Source: Mycobacterium sp. ITM-2016-00317
Lineage (GTDB): Bacteria; Actinomycetota; Actinomycetes; Mycobacteriales; Mycobacteriaceae
Assembly (NCBI RefSeq): GCF_002968295.1
Contig: NZ_CP134399.1
Location: 496,001-560,000, forward strand
Reading direction: 5' to 3'
DNA: 64,000 bases
The notes beneath the pieces are model-generated. The model had not been told where the DNA came from, did not search any database, and saw nothing but the letters and a program-made list of their open reading frames with translations. The translations under genes were made by a program, and so were the position numbers. Of the stretch, positions 9,061-18,487 are shown piece by piece. Within the stretch, counting starts at the first letter, position 1. Every line of letters starts with the position of its first letter.

Positions 9061-11577
9061 ATGGTGCGGGTGACCGACGAACCGGACCCGTACGTCAGGG
9101 TGTACGCATCCCGCGTGCACAACCTGAGATCCGTCGACGTCGCCGCGCCCCGCGACGCGTTCGTGGTGTTCACCGGGGTATCCGGCTCCGGCAAGTCGTC
9201 GCTGGCGTTCGGCACCGTCTACGCCGAGGCGCAGCGCCGCTACTTCGAGTCGGTGGCGCCCTACGCCCGGCGACTGCTGCTGCCCCAGGACGCCCCGAAG
9301 GTCGACGACATCACCGGTCTGCCCCCGGCGGTGGCGCTGCAGCAGCGTCGCGGCACCGCGACGTCCCGCTCGACCGTCGGCACCGTCACCACATTGTCGA
9401 ACCTGCTGCGGATGCTGTTCTCCCGCGCCGGCACCTACCCGCCCGGAGCGACGGAGCGACTGGACTCCGACGCGTTCTCGCCGAACACCACAGTCGGCGC
9501 GTGCCCGCAGTGCCACGGCCTGGGGCGGATCCACGAGGTGACCGAGCAGACCCTGGTGCCCGATCCGACGCTGACCATCCGCGAGGGCGCGGTGGCTGCC
9601 TGGCCGGGCGCCTGGCAGGGCCAGAACCTGCGCGACATCCTGATCACGCTGGGCTACGACATCGACAAGCCGTGGCGCAAACTGACCAAGCGGCAACGGG
9701 ATTGGATCCTGTTCACCGACGAGCAGCCCACCGTCGAGATCGATCCGAGCCGCCACCCGGTGACCGCGGACTACTACTACAACGGCACCTTCTCCAGCGC
9801 CGAGCGGCACGTCCGCCACACGCTGGCCAACTCGCAGAGCGCGACGATGCGGCGCCGGGTGCTGCAATACGTGCACAGCGTCGACTGCCCCGTCTGCGAC
9901 GGCTCCGGATTGCGCCCCGAAGCGCTCGCGGTGACCTTCGCCGGCCGCACCATCGCGGACCTGGTCTGCCTGCCGCTGACGGCGCTCGCCGACGTACTCG
10001 CCCCCGCCGCCGCCCGAACCGAGTTCGCCGCCGCCTACGAATCCACCGAATCGGGAGAGTTCACCGAGGTCGCCACCATGATCGCCGCCGACCTGGTGGC
10101 CCGGATCGCGGTGCTGGTCGATCTGGGCCTGGGCTACCTGAGCCTGCACCGGCGCACCCCCACGGTGTCCCCGGGCGAGCTGCAGCGGCTGCGGCTGGCC
10201 ACCCAGCTACGGGCCGGGCTGTTCGGCGTCCTCTACGTGCTCGACGAGCCGTCGGCAGGCCTGCATCCCGCCGACGCCGAACCGCTGCTCGAGGTGCTCG
10301 ATCGGCTTCGCCGGGCCGGCAATTCGCTGTTCGTGGTCGAACACGACATGGACGTGGTGCGCCGCGCCGACTGGATCGTCGACGTCGGGCCCGGCGCAGG
10401 CGAACTCGGCGGCGACGTGCTTTACAGCGGACCGATAGCCGGGCTCGCCGACGTCGAATCCTCGATCACCCGGCGGTTCCTGTTCTCCGAGACACCGCCG
10501 GCCCCGCGGCCCACCCGCACCCCGGCGGGCACCCTCGCGCTGCGCGGCGTCTCGTTCCACAACCTGCGCGACGTCGACGTCGACATCCCGCTGGGCACGT
10601 TCGTCGCCGTGACCGGGGTGTCGGGATCGGGCAAGTCGACGCTGGTGTGCAAGGTGCTCGGCGACGTGATGGCCCGGCAGCTGGGCAGGTCCGCCGAACC
10701 GGCCGACGAGACCGCCGACGGGGATGCCGAACTCCTCGACATCGACGCCGATGCCAGTATCGGGGTGACCGTCGACGGCGCCGGGGTGATCGACCGCCTG
10801 GTCACCGTGGACCAGCGGCCCATCGGGCGCACCCCGCGGTCCAACCTGGCCACCTACACCGGGCTGTTCGACGCGGTCCGCAAAGCGTTCGCCGACACCG
10901 CCGAGGCCCGCAAGCGAGGCTGGAGCGCAGGCCGGTTCTCGTTCAACGTCGCCGAGGGCCGCTGCGCCACCTGCCAGGGCGAGGGCTTCGTTGCGGTCGA
11001 ACTGCTGTTCCTGCCGGGCACCTACGCGACCTGCCCGACGTGCGGCGGCGCCCGCTACTCGGCGGAGACCCTCGAGGTCACCTACCGCGACCGCACCATC
11101 GCAGACGTCCTCGCGATGACCGTCGACGACGCGGCCGACTTCCTGGCCGACCTCGCCGGTGCGGCCAGAAGTCTGATCACACTGCGCGACGTGGGCCTGG
11201 GCTACCTACGGCTCGGGCAACCGGCAACCGAGCTGTCCGGCGGTGAGGCGCAACGCATCAAGCTCGCGACCGAGTTGCAGCGCGCCAAGCGCGGCCACAC
11301 CCTCTACGTCCTCGACGAGCCCACCACCGGGCTGCACCCCGCCGACGTCGAGCTGCTGGAACGTCAGCTGCACCGCCTCGTCGACGCCGGGAACACCGTG
11401 GTGGTGGCCGAACACGACATGTCGGTCGTGGCAGGCGCGGACCACGTCATCGACCTCGGGCCCGGCGGCGGTGAGGACGGCGGTGCGGTCGTCGCGGCAG
11501 GCACACCGCGTCAGGTCGCCGCCGACCCGGTGAGCCGGACCGCGCCGTACCTCGCCGCGCAGCTGAGCCCGGCGTGA
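9061..11577 (+). CDS. UvrA-like ABC ATPase, class II (UvrA2/DrrC type)
   Basis: An 838-residue UvrA paralogue, about 100 residues shorter than canonical UvrA. Two ATPase modules are seen: Walker A GVSGSGKSS at residues 39-47 and a second VTGVSGSGKSTL near 515. Zinc-module cysteine pairs are present (CPQC, CPVC, CATC, CPTC). The second signature LSGGEAQRIKLA is canonical; the first is altered to VSPGELQRLRLA. After the first Walker motif the protein goes almost directly to the ALQQRRGTATSRSTVGT segment, so the UvrB-interaction region appears absent. Such class II proteins are linked to resistance to DNA-intercalating drugs or to damage tolerance without UvrB. Confidence 0.85.
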   Translation: MVRVTDEPDPYVRVYASRVHNLRSVDVAAPRDAFVVFTGVSGSGKSSLAFGTVYAEAQRRYFESVAPYARRLLLPQDAPKVDDITGLPPAVALQQRRGTATSRSTVGTVTTLSNLLRMLFSRAGTYPPGATERLDSDAFSPNTTVGACPQCHGLGRIHEVTEQTLVPDPTLTIREGAVAAWPGAWQGQNLRDILITLGYDIDKPWRKLTKRQRDWILFTDEQPTVEIDPSRHPVTADYYYNGTFSSAERHVRHTLANSQSATMRRRVLQYVHSVDCPVCDGSGLRPEALAVTFAGRTIADLVCLPLTALADVLAPAAARTEFAAAYESTESGEFTEVATMIAADLVARIAVLVDLGLGYLSLHRRTPTVSPGELQRLRLATQLRAGLFGVLYVLDEPSAGLHPADAEPLLEVLDRLRRAGNSLFVVEHDMDVVRRADWIVDVGPGAGELGGDVLYSGPIAGLADVESSITRRFLFSETPPAPRPTRTPAGTLALRGVSFHNLRDVDVDIPLGTFVAVTGVSGSGKSTLVCKVLGDVMARQLGRSAEPADETADGDAELLDIDADASIGVTVDGAGVIDRLVTVDQRPIGRTPRSNLATYTGLFDAVRKAFADTAEARKRGWSAGRFSFNVAEGRCATCQGEGFVAVELLFLPGTYATCPTCGGARYSAETLEVTYRDRTIADVLAMTVDDAADFLADLAGAARSLITLRDVGLGYLRLGQPATELSGGEAQRIKLATELQRAKRGHTLYVLDEPTTGLHPADVELLERQLHRLVDAGNTVVVAEHDMSVVAGADHVIDLGPGGGEDGGAVVAAGTPRQVAADPVSRTAPYLAAQLSPA

Positions 11578-11580
11578 CCG

Positions 11581-12063
11581 TCAGGGGTGATACGGGACCC
11601 CGACGGTGCGGAACACGAACTCCGGCGGCACGTCGTAGGCCAGCGTGGTGCGGGGCAGCCGGGCCAGCACATCGGCCGGGATGTGCTCCTTGTAGTGCAG
11701 CGACAGCTCACCGGAGCAACGCGGGTCCACCGCGGCGACGTCGACGTCGAGCTGAAGGCCGGTCTCGGACAGCTCGGCCGTGACCGCGCCCGACTGCGGC
11801 GCGTCCCAGCGCACGTCCATGGTGAGGCCGGCCAGCTTCGGCACCGAGGACAGCGTCGCCAGCACCCGCTCGTTGGTGATCACCAGCGAACCGACGTAGC
11901 TGGCGATGCTGCCGCTGGACCGCAGGCCGGGCACCGACCCCCGGAACCGCCGGGTGACGGCCACGTACTCGGACATGAACAGCACGCCCTCGGCCTCGAC
12001 CTCCGCGCGCAACGCGCTGGGAAGCTTGCCGATTCGGAACAGCTTCCGCAGAAATACGGTCAT
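11581..12063 (-). CDS. Conserved hypothetical protein, possible PH-like beta fold
   Basis: A 160-residue protein I do not recognise with certainty. It starts at the ATG at 12063; the longer frame upstream is the antisense of the PAP2 gene. The sequence is rich in beta-strand patterns (VAVTRRFRGSVPGLRSSGSI, YVGSLVITNERVLATL), which resembles bacterial pleckstrin-homology-like proteins in which a short ITNERVL-type strand is common. No signal peptide or membrane segment. It is divergent from the PAP2 gene at 12106, sharing a 42-bp intergenic region, and ends only 3 bp from the UvrA-like stop codon. Confidence 0.65.
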   Translation of the reverse strand: MTVFLRKLFRIGKLPSALRAEVEAEGVLFMSEYVAVTRRFRGSVPGLRSSGSIASYVGSLVITNERVLATLSSVPKLAGLTMDVRWDAPQSGAVTAELSETGLQLDVDVAAVDPRCSGELSLHYKEHIPADVLARLPRTTLAYDVPPEFVFRTVGVPYHP

Positions 12064-12105
12064 GACCGAACGGTAGCTCAGCCGACCGGTGGTACAGCTT
12101 GTCAG

Positions 12106-12768
12106 GTGAGGTTGCGCACCGGATGGCTGGTCGGCAGCGCCGTGGCGGCATTCGCGGTGTACCTGCTGATGTGGCTGGGCTACGTGCAGGGATGGCCGTG
12201 GCTGGTCGGCATCGACACCGCCGCACTCGATGCCGCCTACCGGTTCGCCGCCACCCGCCCCGGCTGGGTGACCGGCTGGGACGTGTTCTGCACCGTGCTG
12301 GGGCCCGGCGCGTTCCGGCTGGCGGTGCTGGTCGTCATCGTGATCGCGCTGACCCGGCGCAGATACCGGCTCGCGGTGTTCCTGCTGCTCACAGTGGAAC
12401 TGAGCGGTCCGCTCACCGAGGCGGCCAAGCACATCGCCGACCGGCCCCGGCCCGACACCGCAATGGTGTCGGCGATGTCGTCGGCGTTCCCGTCCGGCCA
12501 CGCCCTCGGCGTGATGGTCTCGGTGGCGGCCTTGCTCACCGTCGCGCTGCCGGTGGTCCGTCCACGGTGGCGCACCGCGCTGATCGCGCTCGGTGTGCTG
12601 CTGATCCTGACCATCGGCGCCGGGCGGGTGGTGCTCAACGTGCACCACCCGTCGGACGTCGTCGCGGGCTGGGGCCTGGGCTATGCGTACTTCGTCGGAT
12701 GCCTGCTGCTGGTGAAGCCGGTCAGGGCAGCGGCCGGAACACGGGAAGAGCTCGATACCGCACGCTGA
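12106..12768 (+). CDS. PAP2-family membrane phosphatase
   Basis: A 220-residue integral membrane phosphatase starting at a GTG. About five or six hydrophobic helices are visible. The three PAP2 motifs are in order: KHIADRPRP (motif 1), SAFPSGHALG (motif 2) and RVVLNVHHPSDVVAG (motif 3), with the catalytic histidines in motifs 2 and 3. Such enzymes remove phosphate from lipid phosphates such as phosphatidate or undecaprenyl pyrophosphate at the outer face of the membrane. Its last 47 bp overlap the 3' end of the convergent PAP2-diacylglycerol kinase gene, an antisense arrangement. Confidence 0.88.
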   Translation: MRLRTGWLVGSAVAAFAVYLLMWLGYVQGWPWLVGIDTAALDAAYRFAATRPGWVTGWDVFCTVLGPGAFRLAVLVVIVIALTRRRYRLAVFLLLTVELSGPLTEAAKHIADRPRPDTAMVSAMSSAFPSGHALGVMVSVAALLTVALPVVRPRWRTALIALGVLLILTIGAGRVVLNVHHPSDVVAGWGLGYAYFVGCLLLVKPVRAAAGTREELDTAR

Positions 12769-14215
12769 AACTGGCCTTGGTCACCTCGGTGCCGACCTCG
12801 CCGTCCAGCGCCAGCACCGTCGGCCCGTCCACCGATTCGAACGAGAACTCCGGCACCCGCATCTCGTGATACAGCGGGCTGCGCTCCAGCCGGCCAAGCA
12901 TCAACGCGGTCAGGATGCGGAGCCTGCTCAGCCGCCGGCCGGTCTCCAGGATCCGGACGTCGAGCAGCCCGTCGTCCATCCGGGTTCGTCGCGCCGGCGC
13001 GAAGCCCGACGGCAGATAGGTCGAGTTGCCCAGGAAGAACAGCGACGTCTGCAGGGTGTGGTTGTCGTAGCAGATCCGGACCGGCAGGGAGCGGCGCAGC
13101 GTGTGGAACATGGCATAGACACCGGCCAGCGGCTTGCCGATCTTGTGCTCGAGCTTTTCCCGCGTCTCGACGAACCTCGGATAGGCGCCGATGCTCGCGG
13201 TGTTGATCACCATCTGCTTCTCGTTGAGGCAGACCATGTCGACACACGACACCCAGCCGCGCTGGATCGCCTCGATGGTCCTGGCAGCGGTATCGCAGCC
13301 GATGTCCCTGGCGAAGTGGTTGAACGTCCCCGCCGGGAACACCGCGAGCGGGATGCCCGCCTCGATCGCGACGCCTGCCGCGACAGCCACCGTGCCGTCG
13401 CCGCCACCGATCCCGAGCACCTCCGCCCGCTGCGCGGCCGCCCGGATCGCCTCGTCGAAGTCGTCGCCCTCGCCGAGCTCGACGATCTCGGCCTGCGGAA
13501 GCGCGGCCTTGACCTCGTGCAGCACCCGGTCGCCGGTCCCGCTGCCCGAGGCCGGATTGATGACCAGCACCAAGCCCTTGCCCTCGGGGCGGGCCGGGGT
13601 GTCCACCCGCAGCGGCGACGCGGTGGGCAGCCGGGTCTCGACAGCCGGCGGCACCACACGCGCGCCCAGCACCGCGATGCCTGCGCCCAGACCGAACCCG
13701 GCCAGCACGTCGCCCGGGTAGTGCGCGCCGGTGGCCACCCGCGACATGCCGACCAGCCCCGCCAGTAAGGACAGGGGCAGGCCCAGCGCGGCGTTCTCCA
13801 GCCCGACGCCCACCGCGAACGCCGCGGCGCTGGCCGAATGTCCCGACGGCAGTGAGTTCGACGTCGGTTGCCGACGGGTCTGCCGGGCCAGCGGCACGAG
13901 GACCCGGTTGGGCCGCTCCCGCTTCCAGACCCGTTTGGCGATCTGGTTGGTCAGCAGGCTGGTCACCGCGAGGCTCATCACCCCGCGGGCCGCGCCGCGC
14001 CGCGCCGCGGAATTGCCGAACAGCGTCAGCCCGGCCGCGATCGCGAACCACAGCTTGGAATGGTCGGCGGCCCTGGTCAGCGGTGGCATCACCGCGTCGA
14101 TCAGCGGGCTGGGGGAGTCGGCTATCGCCTCGAACACCTCGCGGTCCAGAGTGCCGAGACCGGCCCCGATCTGGCGGATTCCGCGGCCGCGCCGCCGGAT
14201 GGGCAGAAAGTCCAT
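12722..14215 (-). CDS. PAP2 phosphatase - diacylglycerol kinase fusion
   Basis: A 497-residue two-domain protein. Residues 1 to about 210 form a PAP2 domain (KRERPNR, SLPSGHSASAAAF, RVATGAHYPGDVLAG). From about 225 on comes a diacylglycerol kinase/lipid kinase catalytic domain: VLVINPASGSG, the nucleotide-binding LGIGGGDGTVAVAA, and PAGTFNHFARDIG. The fusion would combine a phosphatase and a kinase on lipid substrates, for example phosphatidate/diacylglycerol turnover. Fusions of this type are common in actinobacteria. The start at 14215 leaves a short basic N-terminus. It overlaps the convergent PAP2 gene by 47 bp. Confidence 0.9.
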   Translation of the reverse strand: MDFLPIRRRGRGIRQIGAGLGTLDREVFEAIADSPSPLIDAVMPPLTRAADHSKLWFAIAAGLTLFGNSAARRGAARGVMSLAVTSLLTNQIAKRVWKRERPNRVLVPLARQTRRQPTSNSLPSGHSASAAAFAVGVGLENAALGLPLSLLAGLVGMSRVATGAHYPGDVLAGFGLGAGIAVLGARVVPPAVETRLPTASPLRVDTPARPEGKGLVLVINPASGSGTGDRVLHEVKAALPQAEIVELGEGDDFDEAIRAAAQRAEVLGIGGGDGTVAVAAGVAIEAGIPLAVFPAGTFNHFARDIGCDTAARTIEAIQRGWVSCVDMVCLNEKQMVINTASIGAYPRFVETREKLEHKIGKPLAGVYAMFHTLRRSLPVRICYDNHTLQTSLFFLGNSTYLPSGFAPARRTRMDDGLLDVRILETGRRLSRLRILTALMLGRLERSPLYHEMRVPEFSFESVDGPTVLALDGEVGTEVTKASFSVRYRALPVFRPLP

Positions 14216-14286
14216 GACGCCAACCTACGTGCCCTTCTGACGTGTTGTAGCGCGGTGCGGGTGCGTCCGAATGGCACAGTTGGGGC

Positions 14287-14985
14287 ATGCCGACCGCGCC
14301 GCGACCCGAGCCGCTCCGAAATGTGCTGCGTCGTCTGGTCATTGCGCTCGGCGTGGCGAACCTGGCGGTACTGCTGGGCGCTGCGCCCGCCTCGGCCGAC
14401 TTCGCGCCGTGGTTCGCGAATTCGGTCGGCGGCGCCACCCAGGTGCTCGCGGTCACGGGTACCGGCGGGTCGGACGCCAAGCTCGACGTGTGGGAACGCA
14501 CCGCGGCCGGCTGGCAGCCGGTGGCCGGCGGCATCGGCGTCCCCGCCAAGATCGGGTCAAAGGGCATGTCGGCGAACCACTTCGAGGGATCGAAGATGAC
14601 CCCGGCGGGGATCTACTCCCTCGACTTCGCGTTCGGCACCCAACCGGATCCCGGCAGCGGGCTGAAATACGTCCAGGTCGGCCGAAACCACTGGTGGGAC
14701 GGCGACGTCGCGAGCCCCACCTACAACACCATGCAGGTGTGCGAGCGGGAGAACTGCCCCTTCGCGACCTCAGGCGCCGGAACCGAGAACCTCGACATCC
14801 CGCAGTACGCGCACGCGGTGGTGATGGGGGTCAACAAGCAACGGATCCCGGGTAAGGGCAGCGCGTTCTTCGTGCACGGCACCACCGGCGCCGCCACCGC
14901 GGGCTGCGTCGCGATCGACGACGCCACGCTGGTGACGATCATGCGCTGGCTGCGGCCGGGCGCGATGATCGCGATCACCGAGTGA
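14287..14985 (+). CDS. Secreted YkuD-like (L,D-transpeptidase fold) protein
   Basis: A 232-residue exported protein. A signal peptide is clear (RRLVIALGVANLAVLLGAAP with ASA-D cleavage near residue 38). The C-terminal part carries an L,D-transpeptidase-type active-site pattern: His197 and Cys207 in VHGTTGAATAGCVAI. The middle region (SKMTPAGIYSLDFAFG) matches the TPxGxY feature of ErfK/YkuD proteins. It lacks the Ig-like domains of the main mycobacterial Ldt enzymes, so it is the shorter type whose substrate is not well defined; peptidoglycan processing is the natural guess. Its stop codon directly abuts the stop of the convergent downstream gene. Confidence 0.8.
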   Translation: MPTAPRPEPLRNVLRRLVIALGVANLAVLLGAAPASADFAPWFANSVGGATQVLAVTGTGGSDAKLDVWERTAAGWQPVAGGIGVPAKIGSKGMSANHFEGSKMTPAGIYSLDFAFGTQPDPGSGLKYVQVGRNHWWDGDVASPTYNTMQVCERENCPFATSGAGTENLDIPQYAHAVVMGVNKQRIPGKGSAFFVHGTTGAATAGCVAIDDATLVTIMRWLRPGAMIAITE

Positions 14986-15444
14986 TCAGAGGTTGATCGC
15001 GCGTCCGGCCTTCACCTTGAAGTTCAACGCGTCCAGGCTCATCGACGCGTCGTAGGTGCGGTCGTATCCGGTCTCACAGATCCGCCAGCCGTCGGCGGTG
15101 CGGCGGTACCTGTCGTGGTAGAAGCCGGCGCCGATCAGCATGAAGTTGAAGTCGGGTGCGATCACCCGGTCCTGCAGGTACCAGGTCGCCTTGGCCTCGT
15201 CGCCGTCGACGGTGATCTCGGGGTGGTTGACCCGGTGCTCGGTGAGGATCTCCGGTCCCAGCGAGTTGCGCATGAAGTTCACCAGGTCGTCGCGGTCGGT
15301 GAAGTGGTGCTCCTCGCCGATCGACTCGCCGTAGCGGCCGACGACGTCCTCGGTGAGAGTGTCGGCGAACTCGTCCCAGTTCTTGGTGTCCAGGGCCCGG
15401 AGGTAGCGATACTTGACCTGCTTGATGTCGTCGATGTCACTCAT
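14986..15444 (-). CDS. SnoaL/NTF2-like protein
   Basis: A 152-residue protein of the NTF2-like superfamily, with the usual N-terminal helix (DDIKQVKYRYLRALDTKNWDEFADTL) followed by a curved beta-sheet (HHFTDRDDLVNFM, ITVDGDEAKATWYL). The ATG at 15444 is preferred over an in-frame upstream ATG at 15462 because family members start shortly before the first helix. Members include isomerases, dehydratases and small-ligand-binding proteins; nothing in the sequence picks one. It is convergent with the YkuD-like gene, with no spacer between stops. Confidence 0.8.
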   Translation of the reverse strand: MSDIDDIKQVKYRYLRALDTKNWDEFADTLTEDVVGRYGESIGEEHHFTDRDDLVNFMRNSLGPEILTEHRVNHPEITVDGDEAKATWYLQDRVIAPDFNFMLIGAGFYHDRYRRTADGWRICETGYDRTYDASMSLDALNFKVKAGRAINL

Positions 15445-15515
15445 GGCGCCATTGCAGCACACACGCCGGTTCGTCCGTGGCTGCGGTCGCGAAATCGTTT
15501 AGGGTGGCCTCAATC

Positions 15516-17339
15516 ATGAGCGAAGCGTTGGGGTTGTCCATCGGAACCACCAACCTCGCGGCGGCAACAGTCGGCCGGCAGCCGGTGATCCGGCGTTCGG
15601 TGCTGACCCTGTACGGCCACACCGCCCCCGAGGTCGGTGCGGCGAGTGGACGCCCCGGCGGGGTGGTGCTGTCCGGGTTCGTCGAACGCGTCGGGGACCC
15701 GGTGCCGCTGGTCGCCGCCGACGGCTCGTCCTATCCGGCCGAGCAGCTGGTCGTCGAGGCGCTGGAGACGATGGCCGGCCTGGCCGCCCCGGACGCGCCG
15801 TCCGACGTGGCGATCTCCGTGCCGTCGTACTGGTCTGCCCGGTCGACGGCGGCGCTCGCCGGGGCGCTGCAGGCCAGCGCCGTCCTCACCCCCGGGGGCG
15901 CGCTGCCGCGGCTGATCCCGGACGCCGACGCCGCGCTGACCGCGCTCAACGCCGACCCGGGGCTGGACCGCCGCGGCGTGGTGGTGCTGCTCGATCTCGG
16001 CGGGGGCGGCACCAGCATCACGCTGGCCGACGCCGCGTCGGCGTTCACCCCGATCGGCGACACCCAGCGGTTCGCGGAGTTCGCCGGCGACCAGATCGAC
16101 CAGACCGTGCTCAGCCACGTGCTGGCCGGGGTCGGTGGCGGCGTCGATCCCGAGCAGACGGCGGCGGTGGGATCGCTGGCCGCGCTGCGTGAGCAGTGCC
16201 GCGCCGCCAAGGAACGCCTGTCGCTGCAGACCGCGACCGACCTGCCCGTCGACCTGCCCGGCCACCGCGGCGACGTCCGGCTGACCCGGGGCGAGCTCGA
16301 AGAGCTCATCGCCCGGCCGCTCGACGGCGTCTTCGACGCGCTCGAGCAGGCGCTGGCACGGAACGAGATCGGCCTCGGCGCCGTCTCCTCGGTCGCGCTC
16401 GTCGGCGGAGGATCGGCAATCCCTCTTGTCGCGCAACAGGTTTCGCAGCGGTTCCGGGTGCCGGTGGTGACCACGCCACGGCCCGCGCTGGATGCGGCCG
16501 CCGGGGCCGCGCTGGTCGCCGCGTACGGCCGCAGTGCCGAGACCGTCACGGTCGCCACCGTCGAAGCCGACAGCACCTACGCGCTGGCGTGGTCGCAGGA
16601 CGATCTGCGCGACGACGACATCGTCCCGTTCACCGGCGAGATCCCCGAAGAACGGCCCAATCCGTACGCGCTGTCCGGGGAGTACGAGACCGAGGTCATC
16701 GCGCCCGACGACCGTGACGACGGCGCCGGCGGGGGCTCGCGGCTGCCGCTGTCACTGACCGGTCTGGTCGCCGCGGTCGCGCTGCTGGCGGTCGGCGGCG
16801 CGGCGATCGCGTTGACCAGTCTCGACAGCCCGGAGCCGAACCGGCCCACGCCGGGCAACGTGCCGTTGAGCAGCGCGCTGGTGCCCTCGCCGGAGCCGCC
16901 GCCGGTGCAGACGGTCCCCCAGCAACCCGTGCAGCCCCCACGGACGGTCGAACCGCCTGCGCCGGTCGCCCCGCCGGTGGTGACGACCGCGCCGACCGCC
17001 GTCCCGACGACCACCACACCGACCACCACCACGACGACGACTACGACCACGACGACGACCACCACGACGACGACTACGACCCCGACGACGACCACCACCA
17101 CAACCACGACGCAGCCCACCACCACCCAGCCCACCACCACGCGGCCGACCACAACCACCCAGGCACCGCCGCCGACGACCACCCAGGCACCGCCGCCGAC
17201 GACCACGCAGGCGCCGCCACCGCCGCCGGAACCGGAACCGGTCGAGCCGCCGGCCACGGTCGCGCCGCCGGTGATCACCACCTATCTGGAGCTGCCGTTC
17301 GGCCTCCCCGACCAGATCCTGGACCCGGACGGCGCTTGA
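15516..17339 (+). CDS. Membrane-anchored Hsp70-like protein with poly-Thr/Pro tail
   Basis: A 607-residue protein. Residues 1-370 resemble the Hsp70/actin ATPase: GLSIGTTN (phosphate 1), VVVLLDLGGGGTSITL (phosphate 2) and SVALVGGGSAIPLV (adenosine motif). The substrate-binding half of DnaK is absent. Instead there is an acidic linker, a transmembrane segment at about 408-436 (LTGLVAAVALLAVGGAAIAL), and an outside tail rich in Pro and Thr with a run of roughly 35 threonines and three copies of an 8-residue TTQAPPPT unit. The plan, a cytosolic ATPase fold with an exported low-complexity tail, recurs in mycobacteria and suggests a signalling or envelope role. The ATG at 15516 gives the standard N-terminus. 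Confidence 0.82.
   Translation: MSEALGLSIGTTNLAAATVGRQPVIRRSVLTLYGHTAPEVGAASGRPGGVVLSGFVERVGDPVPLVAADGSSYPAEQLVVEALETMAGLAAPDAPSDVAISVPSYWSARSTAALAGALQASAVLTPGGALPRLIPDADAALTALNADPGLDRRGVVVLLDLGGGGTSITLADAASAFTPIGDTQRFAEFAGDQIDQTVLSHVLAGVGGGVDPEQTAAVGSLAALREQCRAAKERLSLQTATDLPVDLPGHRGDVRLTRGELEELIARPLDGVFDALEQALARNEIGLGAVSSVALVGGGSAIPLVAQQVSQRFRVPVVTTPRPALDAAAGAALVAAYGRSAETVTVATVEADSTYALAWSQDDLRDDDIVPFTGEIPEERPNPYALSGEYETEVIAPDDRDDGAGGGSRLPLSLTGLVAAVALLAVGGAAIALTSLDSPEPNRPTPGNVPLSSALVPSPEPPPVQTVPQQPVQPPRTVEPPAPVAPPVVTTAPTAVPTTTTPTTTTTTTTTTTTTTTTTTTTPTTTTTTTTTQPTTTQPTTTRPTTTTQAPPPTTTQAPPPTTTQAPPPPPEPEPVEPPATVAPPVITTYLELPFGLPDQILDPDGA
17002..17222 (+). repeat. Low-complexity ACC/ACG tract and 24-bp tandem repeats within the Hsp70-like gene
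   Basis: From about 17002 to 17112 the coding strand consists almost entirely of ACC, ACG and ACT codons (poly-threonine). From about 17154 a 24-bp unit coding TTQAPPPT repeats almost exactly three times. Such tracts are prone to length change by slippage in whole codons, which would alter the exported tail without breaking the frame. Confidence 0.85.
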
Positions 17340-17440
17340 CCGGCGGTTTCGGCCTGATCTTGGTTCTTGCCAGGGAAAGAAACTAGGGATTTCCCCGATT
17401 CCTCCCCGGGCACCCCACGCATATGTTTGCAGCGTCGGTT

Positions 17441-17469
17441 CGATCGGCTGCGGAGGGGACAGCCGATCG
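17441..17469. terminator. Intrinsic terminator between convergent genes
   Basis: CGATCGGCTG at 17441-17450 pairs perfectly with CAGCCGATCG at 17460-17469, leaving a 9-base loop; two outer GC pairs and two wobbles could extend the stem. On the plus strand it is followed by CTTCTTTTC. It lies between the Hsp70-like gene and the end of the ABC transporter operon, so it may serve both. Confidence 0.65.
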
Positions 17470-17485
17470 GGCCGACTTCTTTTCG

Positions 17486-18483
<998 letters not shown>

Positions 18484-18487
<4 letters not shown>

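Noticed and set aside
11581..12648. A 355-residue frame covering the PAP2 gene's antisense strand.
   Set aside because: Only the part from the ATG at 12063 has plausible protein features; the rest mirrors the PAP2 gene.
17002..17222. Poly-Thr tract as a CRISPR or minisatellite array.
   Set aside because: It is an in-frame, codon-based low-complexity coding tract, with no spacers.
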